Assembly (NCBI GenBank): GCA_947167515.1
Contig: CAMVIM010000010.1
Span: 1 to 64,000, forward strand
Origin: an uncultured Prevotellaceae bacterium
GTDB lineage: Bacteria; Bacteroidota; Bacteroidia; Bacteroidales; Bacteroidaceae
DNA: 64,000 nucleotides
Direction: 5' to 3'
The notes under the pieces are model-generated. The model worked only from the letters and a program-made list of their open reading frames with translations, ran no database searches and had not been told where the DNA came from. This document shows, piece by piece, positions 42,963 to 50,759 of this stretch. A program made the translations under genes and the position numbers. Position 1 is the first letter of the stretch. Each line of letters starts with the position of its first letter.

Positions 42963-44720
42963 TTACGCTGGCGTGATTATTCCCCTTTTCATGTTCTGAT
43001 AGAGGCTTGCAGCATTGTCCTCTCCATAGAGTTTTTGATTGATGTGGCGCTTGACGATAGCGATTCTTTGGGGTGAAGTGTCGAGCAGGACGGCTATTTC
43101 GCCAGGCTGAAAGTTGAGGCGGATGAGGATGGCGGTGCGCAGTTCCTGATCGGTGAGCGTGTGGTCTTGTGTGATGTTTCGATGGAACTGGGGGAGGCAC
43201 TGTCGGGTGAGGGTGATGATTTGTTCCCAATCAGTCTTGTCGGGAAGGCGTGAATGTAGAGTGGGGTGTGCCATCTTCTTGAAAGATGTGAAGATGTCAC
43301 TTCCACGCAAGGCATCTTCCCGTTCGTAGGTCTTCATGGCATCGTATTTAGCCTGAAAAGTCAGCATTTTTGTGTGTAATGCTTCAATCTCGGCTTCTTT
43401 GGCAGCAAGCACATGTTCTTTCATGTTACTATAGGACTCTCTGACCACGGTTAACTCGTCTCTTGCTTGGGTCAGTTTCTCTACTGTTGTCAGGTAGTTA
43501 GAACTCAACTGCCTGATTTCTTGCGTTTTCTTCTTTTTATAGTTGACATACCACCAACCGCCGCCAATTGTCAAGAGGATGGTGAAGATGGTTATACCCC
43601 ACATGGTGTGGCGCACGGCATCAGCCTCACGCATTTTTACCTCGGCCATTTTCTGGTAGCGTGTGTAGTCATAGGAATGAGAGAGTTGCGAAACTATTTC
43701 TGCTTGGTTTTCAGCCAAGGTTTTCTCCAGTCCCTGTTCGCATAGTGTGGCGTAGTGGTAGATGGAATCGGAGATGTGTTTGGCTTGATATACTCTCAGC
43801 AGCCCTCTGTAAGCATCGTAGTCGAAGCCGTAATGAAGGAGTTTCCGAAAATAGAGTTCTGCTGAGTCTAACTGATGGATGCCTAAATGGTAAAGTCCCT
43901 TGCTGTGGTAGTAGTGCTCTCTGCCTCTCTCGATGTTCCCTTGTGCATCAAGCATTCCAGGGGCTTGTTCAAAGAGCTGCATCATCTGGTGTGCTCTTTC
44001 GTACAGACCTGCATTCAGACATGTAAGGATGGCTGTCGGGTAGATTCCTCCGGCTTCGTGCAGCATGTTGTACTTCCGATAGAGTCGGGCGCATGTGTCG
44101 GTGATGCTCCACACTTTGGCTGTGTCGCCTAGTGAGAAGTAGGGAATGACGGTCTGTTCAAGGCCATTGATAGCGTTGCGGATGTCTCCAGTTTTCAGAG
44201 CGTAATGTCGGTATTGTTCCCATGCTTGCAGTTCTCGTTCTGCCATGAATTGTGCCCTATACAGTTCTGCCATCTGTCCATACACGCTGAAGAGGGTCGT
44301 GTAGTCGCAGTCCTCGCTGAGTGTATCTGCCTTCTCGATAGCGTCGTAGTAGCACTGGAGGGCTTGGGGTGCCTCGTTTCGGTCGCGGTAGATGCAGCCG
44401 AGCAAGTAGTGGGCGCGGAGTTGCTGGTTGGGGGTGCCGTGGCGGTCGTAGTAATCGACCACTTCTTGGAAAATGGTGTCGGGAGGCAGGGGCTGGTAGA
44501 GCTTGTTGTTGGCTTCTGCCAAGAGGACGGCATGGCGCATGCGTGTTGGCTCCGACTGCTGGGCGATGGTGCTGTCGGCGGCATGGAGCAGGAGGCTTGC
44601 CGAATCGGGCGATGCCTCCATCTGGGCCTCAGCGCGGTCGAGCAATGACAAAACCCTCCTGTCGTCGGTGCAGGCCGACAGGAGGAATAGCAGAACGAAG
44701 ATGTACACCAGTCTTTTCAT
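42963..44720 (-). CDS. Membrane-spanning TPR lipoprotein with C-terminal HTH, second copy
   Basis: 585 residues. Lipoprotein signal MKRLVYIFVLLFLLSAC, Cys17, followed by TDDRRVLSLLDRAEAQMEAS as in the copy at 309-2063. TPR helices to about residue 365 (SVYGQMAELYRAQFMAEREL, KGLYHLGIHQLDSAELYFRK), one membrane segment at about 375-395 (WGITIFTILLTIGGGWWYV), a coiled coil, and the same C-terminal HTH-like region (LTDQELRTAILIRLNFQPGE). The N-terminal third is almost identical in DNA to the other copy, the middle is diverged. Probably senses something in the periplasm and regulates the genes after it (DUF3244, Rhs); inferred from position. Confidence 0.8.
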   Translation of the reverse strand: MKRLVYIFVLLFLLSACTDDRRVLSLLDRAEAQMEASPDSASLLLHAADSTIAQQSEPTRMRHAVLLAEANNKLYQPLPPDTIFQEVVDYYDRHGTPNQQLRAHYLLGCIYRDRNEAPQALQCYYDAIEKADTLSEDCDYTTLFSVYGQMAELYRAQFMAERELQAWEQYRHYALKTGDIRNAINGLEQTVIPYFSLGDTAKVWSITDTCARLYRKYNMLHEAGGIYPTAILTCLNAGLYERAHQMMQLFEQAPGMLDAQGNIERGREHYYHSKGLYHLGIHQLDSAELYFRKLLHYGFDYDAYRGLLRVYQAKHISDSIYHYATLCEQGLEKTLAENQAEIVSQLSHSYDYTRYQKMAEVKMREADAVRHTMWGITIFTILLTIGGGWWYVNYKKKKTQEIRQLSSNYLTTVEKLTQARDELTVVRESYSNMKEHVLAAKEAEIEALHTKMLTFQAKYDAMKTYEREDALRGSDIFTSFKKMAHPTLHSRLPDKTDWEQIITLTRQCLPQFHRNITQDHTLTDQELRTAILIRLNFQPGEIAVLLDTSPQRIAIVKRHINQKLYGEDNAASLYQNMKRGIITPA

Positions 44721-44727
44721 TTCCCTG

Positions 44728-44735
44728 CAAAGGTA
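44728..44735 (-). promoter_or_regulatory. Promoter -7 element of the second TPR/HTH gene
   Basis: TACCTTTG on the minus strand, only 7 nt before the ATG, so the message would be leaderless or nearly so if this is the promoter. Confidence 0.55.
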
Positions 44736-44838
44736 AGACTTTCTTCCCCCTTCACCAAGAAGTGGATAGACTTTTTTCTCCGAAGAAAGATTATCGTAGA
44801 GTTTTATATGCTAAGATGTTTTTAAACATATTTTTTTG

Positions 44839-44870
44839 TTTGTTTAATAGTTCAGAATCCCTTACCTTTG
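44839..44870 (+). promoter_or_regulatory. Promoter of a candidate small RNA
   Basis: TTTG (44839-44842), 20 nt, TACCTTTG (44863-44870): a full-consensus Bacteroidetes promoter on the plus strand, although every gene for 5 kb to its right is on the minus strand. Confidence 0.65.
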
Positions 44871-44876
44871 TAGCAG

Positions 44877-44942
44877 AAATTATCCCCCTTAGATGAAAAA
44901 GGCTAAGGCTTGCCGCCTCTGAAAAGGGGTGGCTTATTTTTT
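44877..44942 (+). ncRNA. Candidate intergenic small RNA, about 65 nt
   Basis: A consensus promoter ends at 44870. A terminator follows at 44912-44942: GCCGCCTCT, GAAA tetraloop, AGGGGTGGC, then TTATTTTTT. Between them lies TATCCCCCTTAGATGAAAAA and a short unpaired stretch. No reading frame longer than a few codons fits. It lies between two minus-strand genes, so the transcript would be independent. I recognise no family; not shown to be expressed. Confidence 0.5.
44912..44942 (+). terminator. Intrinsic terminator with GNRA tetraloop
   Basis: Nine-base-pair stem (two G-T pairs) closed by GAAA, followed by TTATTTTTT on the plus strand. On the minus strand the structure lacks a T tract immediately after the stem. 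Confidence 0.8.
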
Positions 44943-44969
44943 ATGATGGAAAAGAAAAAAGTAATTGTT

Positions 44970-45653
44970 TTATGTTGATGGCTTTCCAAGGTAAATGACT
45001 TCAGCAGAGTCCGTACAGATGAGGTTTCGGATGGTAAACCGAAGAGCAGGGAGGTTCTTCAAGGTGCTGCGTATTTCTCTGTCGCTGAATCGGATGACGA
45101 TTTGTTGTGGCTGCACAGAATCTTTATCCACCGACACCATGAAAGCCCTCCATCCCCTCATCCTGGATTTGTGGTTGCCATAAGGGTCATCCCAACCTCG
45201 TTGTAACACCTCCTTCAGATGTGCCATGTCTGAGTAATGGTCAACTTCGATGCTGTCGGGGGTGTTCTTTACGGAGTTGCATAAAGTAAGTGCCTCTACC
45301 ATATGGCCTTTGCCAATATTCAAAGGCACCAAGTTATGCTCCATCCTTTCATGCGTAGCAGACTCAAGATAGAAGTCCACGATGCTATCAGCACATCCGT
45401 TGGGATACGGAGGGGTTCCGCTGACGAAAAGCCCATGCTTATAGTGGAAAGGCACAACGTGGAATGTCAGCAAATAGTGGCGATAGTCTGCGAGAGCGGA
45501 ATCTTCCATCTGGATTTCCTCAATCGTCACACTTTCAATCTGATAGTCCAGATACTGCTTTTCTCCGTAGAACTGCAGAATGACAATGGCGAGGAATGTG
45601 GCCACCACACATCCTCCCATTGTCAACACTCGTCTTTTTGTCTTTCTTTTCAT
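44970..45653 (-). CDS. Membrane-anchored hypothetical protein
   Basis: 227 residues. A basic N-terminus (MKRKTKRR) and one membrane segment (VVATFLAIVILQFYG, residues 15-29) anchor a periplasmic domain (YLLTFHVVPFHYKHGLFVSG ... FTIRNLICTDSAEVIYLG). Not recognised. Its ATG overlaps the stop of the lipoprotein gene upstream by 4 bp. Third gene of a small-envelope-protein unit that runs toward the regulator. Confidence 0.65.
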   Translation of the reverse strand: MKRKTKRRVLTMGGCVVATFLAIVILQFYGEKQYLDYQIESVTIEEIQMEDSALADYRHYLLTFHVVPFHYKHGLFVSGTPPYPNGCADSIVDFYLESATHERMEHNLVPLNIGKGHMVEALTLCNSVKNTPDSIEVDHYSDMAHLKEVLQRGWDDPYGNHKSRMRGWRAFMVSVDKDSVQPQQIVIRFSDREIRSTLKNLPALRFTIRNLICTDSAEVIYLGKPST

Positions 45654-46225
45654 TTCTTATGCGGCAATTTCTTGTAGAGCGTATAGGTCTCTCCACCCTT
45701 GTAGGTGTACTGAAGTAGGCCTTGTGACTTGCTCCAGATGAAGTGCTTGGCTACGGCTCGATTTTTACTTATGGGAGCCTTTGGAGGCTTGCCTTCTCCA
45801 CTAAAGGCATCAGAATAAGTCTTTCCCCCGACCGTTTCTTCTTTCAAGGAAAGTTCTGACTCATCACATTCCACGATTCTGTCGGCAAATGCGACAAAAA
45901 GTCTTAATCGATTAAATCCAGTTTTTCTAATTTCTATTCCACCACTAAGAATTTGTCCACGATGAAGAACTTCCAAATCTAAGAAACCATGTGCTTCCAT
46001 CACTTGATGTGCCTCATTTTCCATGAGCGGATTATACCTGTCTTTCACAAATATCTCTTTGACGATAACTGTATCAATGTCCTCTGGCGACTTGAAAAGA
46101 ATGGTGTCTCCCTGTTCGTATGGTGAGAGCCATACACGGTCATCACTATCAAAGTGATACATGGCTACATAGAAACAGGATGAGAGCAACAGGCATCCTA
46201 AGAATAAAAAAACGAACTTTTTCAT
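45650..46225 (-). CDS. Lipoprotein, hypothetical
   Basis: 191 residues. Signal MKKFVFLFLGCLLLSSC, lipid Cys17. The mature domain has many beta strands (DTVIVKEIFVKDRYNPLMEN, LEVLHRGQILSGGIEIRKTG) and ends in a Tyr-rich stretch (QGLLQYTYKGGETYTLYKKL). No family recognised. Overlaps the next gene by 4 bp; translationally coupled. Confidence 0.65.
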   Translation of the reverse strand: MKKFVFLFLGCLLLSSCFYVAMYHFDSDDRVWLSPYEQGDTILFKSPEDIDTVIVKEIFVKDRYNPLMENEAHQVMEAHGFLDLEVLHRGQILSGGIEIRKTGFNRLRLFVAFADRIVECDESELSLKEETVGGKTYSDAFSGEGKPPKAPISKNRAVAKHFIWSKSQGLLQYTYKGGETYTLYKKLPHKK

Positions 46226-46306
46226 GTGCGGTTTCTTTTATCATGGTGAGTCATCTTTCTTGCGATTGGACATGAAGGGGGACACATCTGTGCATAAAAG
46301 GTCAAG

Positions 46307-46855
46307 TCAGCGAATCCCATTCACCTTTTCGCGGAAAAGGAACTCTTTTTCATAAATATAGTTATGGAAACTTTCAACATAGAGAGAATCTTTATCGTCC
46401 TTTACAGATTTGGCTAATTGATTCAGTTCTAAGTCGTAGGCTTCTTTGCCTTCAAGTATTTGGGTGATGAAAGCACGGTTGATTTTGTCACCCAAGTCGT
46501 CATTCTTCAAAATGAGTGAATCATATAATGCTCTTGCTTTTCTAAATGCTGCATGAGCATTTGTGCTGTCATCTTGCATATCGTACACCCAACCTTCGCC
46601 GAAATAGAACTGCGGATCTTGAGGATACTGCTGGTGAAGTGAATCAAGAAAAAGGAGGGCTTCACCGAAAGCCCGATTGCATAGGAGGGAGTCTAAACGC
46701 ATGGCTTTGCAATGCCTCTCGCGCTGTTCGTCTAAATACCTCTCATTTGTTTCAGACTTAGCATTTTTCTTTTCAGCATGATTGCATGACAAACCAAAGA
46801 TAATGGGGAACAGAAGGAGCCATACTCTCCATTTCGTTTTTTGTATTTCTTTCAT
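46307..46855 (-). CDS. Small helical (TPR-like) lipoprotein
   Basis: 182 residues. Signal MKEIQKTKWRVWLLLFPIIF then GLSC, lipid Cys24. The rest is helical with TPR character (ALLFLDSLHQQYPQDPQFYF, GWVYDMQDDSTNAHAAFRKA). Function unknown. Followed after 80 bp by two more envelope genes on the same strand. Confidence 0.65.
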   Translation of the reverse strand: MKEIQKTKWRVWLLLFPIIFGLSCNHAEKKNAKSETNERYLDEQRERHCKAMRLDSLLCNRAFGEALLFLDSLHQQYPQDPQFYFGEGWVYDMQDDSTNAHAAFRKARALYDSLILKNDDLGDKINRAFITQILEGKEAYDLELNQLAKSVKDDKDSLYVESFHNYIYEKEFLFREKVNGIR

Positions 46856-46926
46856 AATCTGTTTTTGAATTTCTTATTTTTGGGGGGCCGCCGAAGGCGT
46901 AATTCTTATATCGAACTCACGTTAGG

Positions 46927-47067
46927 TTAGTGTGTAGATACAGCCAGCCGAACGAAGGCCTTCAATCGACCTTCTTCAATGGCACTAAGCAGTTGGCTCA
47001 CAGCTTGGTACTGCCGCCTCCGTTCGAAATATTCAAGGAAGATGTTGGTGTCAAGAAAGACTTTCAT
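46927..47067 (-). pseudogene. Truncated PIN-domain (VapC-like) toxin
   Basis: A 46-codon frame, MKVFLDTNIFLEYFERRRQY ... EEGRLKAFVRLAVSTH-stop. MKVFLDTNIFLEYF is the opening of PIN-domain ribonuclease toxins with the first catalytic Asp at residue 6. After KAFV the expected residues (S-A-G-C-I-Y-T-L-T) continue in another frame, so a one-base shift is followed by a break; the other catalytic acids are lost. It lies 18 bp after an antitoxin-like gene. The break joins the sequence TAACGTGAGTTCGAT, also found at the break of the DUF3244 remnant at 41-54. Confidence 0.75.
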
Positions 47068-47084
47068 GTTCGTTCTTCCCTTTT

Positions 47085-47312
47085 TTATAATTGGTACTTG
47101 TCTTTAATGTAGTCTTCAATGAGTTCTTCCTCTGAAGCATCTGAATTGAAGATGCCGCAAAGTGCCTCGTGGCGGTGCTGACGCTTTTTCTTGCTTATGG
47201 GTTGGGCTTGGGCAACGAGTTGCTCGGCATAAGCCGTAAGTTGTCGTTCCAACAGGTCAATGCGGTACGAACGGGGTACGCTGATATGCACATTGATGGT
47301 TCTTGCTTCCAT
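47085..47312 (-). CDS. Antitoxin-like protein paired with the truncated PIN toxin
   Basis: 75 residues from the ATG at 47312 (MEARTINVHISVPRSYRIDL); the frame stays open 13 codons further but into the promoter. An amphipathic helical N-terminus with SYRIDLLERQLTAYAEQLVA, a basic middle (ISKKKRQHRHEAL) and an acidic C-terminal tail (DASEEELIEDYIKDKYQL) fit a small antitoxin whose tail would cover the PIN toxin. The toxin partner is broken here, so the gene may be an orphan. Confidence 0.65.
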   Translation of the reverse strand: MEARTINVHISVPRSYRIDLLERQLTAYAEQLVAQAQPISKKKRQHRHEALCGIFNSDASEEELIEDYIKDKYQL

Positions 47313-47340
47313 AATCCTGACATGATTGGTTTTACGGCTG

Positions 47341-47372
47341 CAAATGTACAACTTTTCCTTTAGAACTCCAAA
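47341..47372 (-). promoter_or_regulatory. Promoter of the antitoxin-toxin pair
   Basis: Minus strand TTTG (47369-47372), 20 nt, TACATTTG (47341-47348), 28 nt before the ATG. Confidence 0.75.
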
Positions 47373-47508
47373 AAAAAATCCTCGATTTTAATATTCGTCT
47401 GTTTGTTGATGTTGATGAGTCCTTTCTGGATGGTTCCACATCTACCGCGAACGCACACCTTCATCCATAGATTTGATGCTTGCCTTGTTTTACCCATCGT
47501 TCTTTCTT

Positions 47509-49911
47509 CTATGGATGGCAGTTCGGATTTGCTTTTCTTTTCTGCAACACCACTGGCCCTAACAAACCCGAGCGAAGTAGCGGTGTGTCTTTCTCAAAGA
47601 ATTTCATGGAGACAACGGCCTTGCGCTTTGTAGGGCGTGGCATACCCTTGCTGAGCCATTCGGGCACTTCTTTCATGAACCGACCGATACTTGGCGATTT
47701 TGGGGCGGCACCAAAGGTCACAGGCTCTGACCATTCCACATCGTCTGGTTCCAGCTCATCGCCCACCATTCGGTTCACCCATAGGTTCGTGACATCTATC
47801 TCCAGCGTGTTATCGCCTCCAAGCAAAGCGTCGGTAATGTCGATGGTAAAGGGTGGTCGCCAAAGTGTGCCGCATATCTTTCCGTTCACCTTGACCACAG
47901 CGAGGTTCTTCACTTCGCCCAAATCAAGCGCATAGTTGTAGTTGCGATTCAACTCTTTCAGATACAGATGCTGCGAATAGTGTGCTGTGCCAGAGAAGTA
48001 CTTGATGTCGTTGTCAGCTGATTCATTCCAAGGCAAAAGCGATGTCCACTCTACTTTTTTGCCATCGGCGAATTGGATGGTCCACTTGCCATAGATAGGC
48101 AGCGTGTCTATCACATCACAGGGGATACCATCTGCGTTAGATGCTGTTTCTGTTGTCTTATCCTTTAATACCAGGAATACGGCTCGTCGGGTGGTAAGAT
48201 TCAATTTCACATGTGTCTTCCCGTCTATCATCTGCCATATTTCGGCAACGGATGTCTCTCCCGTCTCTGGGTTCCACACCTCGGGCATTCTGCCTGCCCC
48301 TTCTATGGTAAGTGTCGTGGCAAGGTCGCCATCTTTGGTGTTGGCAATGAAATAGATGTCGGCTCCATCATCCTTGCGATGTATCCACTGAACACCGTTT
48401 TCATCAGCAGTCAACGAGGGATTCTCGCTCTTGAAGTCATCGACAAAGCGGCCTCTTTGCAAGAGGGCCTGACAACGGGCGAAGTAGGAGAATAGTGGCT
48501 TTGCACCATCCTTCCACCATGTCTGTCCTGGTGTCCACCATGTGCCCCACATGCCGAAAGTCATGCCAGGCTTGGCATTCACCCAAGGATTGTGGGCTGC
48601 TGCGTGAAGCATCAACCTGTTGATGCCAAGACAGAAGGCAGAGTCGGCGATGGCTTTCAGACGGGCTGGGTCATCCCTCCAGGCATGAAGCGGCCAGCAG
48701 GTGAACCCCTCTGCATATACCGTCTCATGTCCAGCCCTCCTTGCTGCATTCACCACACGGGGAACGTCCTTCCAACCCCAATTGGTGGGGCTTGCCCAGA
48801 ACTCAGCACAGATAGGGTCGTCTGCGGCTAATTGGCGAACAATCTTATCGGTGTTGATGGGATTGAACGGCTTGGCAGAACCAGTGCCGTAGGGCTGCAC
48901 CAACAACTGCAGGCCGTGCTCATGTGCCAGCTGGCTCATATAGCCATAATAGTTCTCAGCAAAGAGATCCGATACCGTCTCACGCCAGTCGCGCTTGAAC
49001 TGTTCCGTCGTCTGACGGTTGTCGATGACCACCCCTGCCAAGGCAGGCAACCATTTAAGCATATCATATCCTCTTCGTTGTGAAAACTCCTCTGGCATCC
49101 GCTTGGTCCATTCCTGGCCGCCTGCCTCATAACTGTCAATCTCCAGTCGTTGGAACGTCTTGCCAGCCTCTTCACCAGCCAGATTTAGCAGCATGGCAGG
49201 ATAGCCCGACCAATAATGGGCAACAGCCTCACGACTCATCTTGTCGCACTCCAGGCCTGTACCGCTTTCGGGTGACGTGCTGCCATTGGTCTTGCCATTA
49301 GCCGTATGGCCGAAGCGATAGACTTTCCACTTTCCTTTTGGGAGCCGGACGGCGGCAACATCAGGAAAAACGATGATTTGCTCTTTCTGCACCATGCTGT
49401 CATCAGGAACTGCAACAACAGCGATGTCTTCATAATAGCCCAAATTGGTCTCAGGCTGCATCAGTCTGACATGCTGCCTACCCTGTGACTCAACCATGGT
49501 CCAAACCAGTTTCTGCATGGAAAATTCGGGCTTGACAGTCGGATAGGCACTCGACGACCATCCTGGACAATTGTGGGTACCATACGTAAGACCCAAGCGG
49601 CGGCATTCACTGATAGCAAATCGCATCAGCTGTTGCCATCGCTCGGAGCCAATGGCATTGGTTGTATCCTTCACCAGTCCTTGTGCGGTACCGCCCACCT
49701 GGAAGTTCTGCACTCCACCGATACCTGCCTTTTGATAAGCCTCCAGGTCGGCAGTTATTCCTTCTTTTGATATCAGGCCGTCCATCCACTGCCATATCAT
49801 AATAGGCTTGGCGTCGGTAGGAGGATTCATAAAAACATCCTCTATCGTCTGGCTGGCAACACGCTGGAATCCTACAATAGACAACACTAATATAAGTAAT
49901 CGAGCTTTCAT
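47509..49911 (-). CDS. Glycoside hydrolase, GH106-like alpha-L-rhamnosidase
   Basis: 800 residues from the ATG at 49911 (MKARLLILVLSIVGFQRVAS, signal peptide). The phrases PIMIWQWMDGLISKEGITAD, AGIGGVQNFQVGG, GLTYGTHNCPGWSSS, EIDSYEAGGQEWTKRMPEEF and FASP-like EFWASPTNWGWKDVPRVVNA fit the GH106/PF17132 family of large (beta/alpha)8 enzymes that remove rhamnose from plant pectin such as rhamnogalacturonan. A jelly-roll sugar-binding domain follows (GKWTIQFADGKKVEWTSLLP ... VVKVNGKICGTLWRPPFTID). Probably periplasmic or surface. No SusCD pair or other polysaccharide genes lie next to it in this window. Confidence 0.85.
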   Translation of the reverse strand: MKARLLILVLSIVGFQRVASQTIEDVFMNPPTDAKPIMIWQWMDGLISKEGITADLEAYQKAGIGGVQNFQVGGTAQGLVKDTTNAIGSERWQQLMRFAISECRRLGLTYGTHNCPGWSSSAYPTVKPEFSMQKLVWTMVESQGRQHVRLMQPETNLGYYEDIAVVAVPDDSMVQKEQIIVFPDVAAVRLPKGKWKVYRFGHTANGKTNGSTSPESGTGLECDKMSREAVAHYWSGYPAMLLNLAGEEAGKTFQRLEIDSYEAGGQEWTKRMPEEFSQRRGYDMLKWLPALAGVVIDNRQTTEQFKRDWRETVSDLFAENYYGYMSQLAHEHGLQLLVQPYGTGSAKPFNPINTDKIVRQLAADDPICAEFWASPTNWGWKDVPRVVNAARRAGHETVYAEGFTCWPLHAWRDDPARLKAIADSAFCLGINRLMLHAAAHNPWVNAKPGMTFGMWGTWWTPGQTWWKDGAKPLFSYFARCQALLQRGRFVDDFKSENPSLTADENGVQWIHRKDDGADIYFIANTKDGDLATTLTIEGAGRMPEVWNPETGETSVAEIWQMIDGKTHVKLNLTTRRAVFLVLKDKTTETASNADGIPCDVIDTLPIYGKWTIQFADGKKVEWTSLLPWNESADNDIKYFSGTAHYSQHLYLKELNRNYNYALDLGEVKNLAVVKVNGKICGTLWRPPFTIDITDALLGGDNTLEIDVTNLWVNRMVGDELEPDDVEWSEPVTFGAAPKSPSIGRFMKEVPEWLSKGMPRPTKRKAVVSMKFFEKDTPLLRSGLLGPVVLQKRKANPNCHP

Positions 49912-49929
49912 TTTGTTGGATATGTAATG

Positions 49930-49937
49930 CAAAGTTA
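49930..49937 (-). promoter_or_regulatory. Promoter -7 element of the GH106-like gene
   Basis: TAACTTTG on the minus strand, 18 nt before the ATG. A second TACCTTTG lies further up at 50032-50039 and may be an additional promoter. Confidence 0.6.
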
Positions 49938-50164
49938 GTAGCTTATTTTGAGATTATACTTTTCAATGACTATTTACAGTTGAAGTTCTTTTTCTCCTCC
50001 TGTTATCATAGCTGTATGTGTTTTGTGCTTGCAAAGGTAGGGAAAAAGGAGGACTTTTCCAAGCGTTGCGGAACGACATTGCAGCTGGAGGGGGCAAAAG
50101 TGGGCCGAAAAGGAGGGAAAAGAGGTGTAAATGGGATAAAAATGTGTTTTTCAGCTTTTTTTAT

Positions 50165-50195
50165 TTTGTTATATATAAAAAATGTGTTACCTTTG
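50165..50195 (+). promoter_or_regulatory. Promoter of the rimP-nusA-infB operon
   Basis: TTTG (50165-50168), 19 nt, TACCTTTG (50188-50195) on the plus strand, 57 nt before rimP. The preceding 49938-50164 shows no gene on either strand. Confidence 0.8.
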
Positions 50196-50207
50196 CAGCG
50201 AAAAATG

Positions 50208-50237
50208 AATGAGGGGGCTGAAAAGTTCCCTCATTTT
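50208..50237 (+). promoter_or_regulatory. Leader hairpin of the rimP operon (possible attenuator)
   Basis: AATGAGGGGGC, loop TGAAAA, GTTCCCTCATT form an 11-bp stem (two G-T pairs) followed by TTAATATC. It begins about 13 nt after the promoter's -7 box and ends 16 nt before the ATG. Confidence 0.55.
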
Positions 50238-50252
50238 AATATCTTATAATGT

Positions 50253-50720
50253 ATGATTGACAAGAACAAAGTGAAGGAACTGGCTCTCGAATGGTTGGAG
50301 GGCAAGGAGTATTTTTTGGTGGATGCCACAGTGGATGAGCAGAACAAGATCACGGTGGAGATTGACCATCGGGATGGTGTGTGGATTGAGGACTGCTGCG
50401 AACTGAGCCGTTTCATCGAGGAGCACTTTGACCGCGATGTGGAGGATTTTGAGCTGGAGGTAGGTTCGGCGGGCATCGGACAGCCGTTTAAGGTGTTGCA
50501 GCAGTATGTGAACTCCATCGGCTATGATGTGGAGTTGCTGACGGCTGACGGCAAGAAGATGGAGGGGGCGATGAAGAGTGCGGATGAGCAGGGCTTTGTG
50601 GTGACGGTGCTGGAGAAGCAGCGCGTGGAGGGGAAGAAGCGTCCGCAGATGGTGGAGGTGGACAAGGCTTTCGGCTATGACGATGTGAAGTGGGTGAAGA
50701 GCATCATTGACTTTAAGTAA
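50253..50720 (+). CDS. rimP: Ribosome maturation factor RimP
   Basis: 155 residues. N-terminal domain with VKELALEWLEGKEYFLVDAT and KITVEIDHRDGVWIEDCCEL, then VEDFELEVGSAGIGQPFKV, the conserved link to the SH3-like C-terminal domain; the usual GLDRPL is here GIGQPF. Needed for 30S maturation. First gene of rimP-nusA-infB, the order found in most bacteria, 39 bp before nusA. Confidence 0.92.
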   Translation: MIDKNKVKELALEWLEGKEYFLVDATVDEQNKITVEIDHRDGVWIEDCCELSRFIEEHFDRDVEDFELEVGSAGIGQPFKVLQQYVNSIGYDVELLTADGKKMEGAMKSADEQGFVVTVLEKQRVEGKKRPQMVEVDKAFGYDDVKWVKSIIDFK

Positions 50721-50759
50721 GACGGGAGAATTTTAAAATTAAAAAACTACATAACGTAA

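Noticed and set aside
47463..47518. 10-bp inverted repeat CATCCATAGA/TCTATGGATG at the end of the GH106-like gene as a terminator
   Set aside because: The loop is about 35 nt and no T tract follows, so I do not call it.
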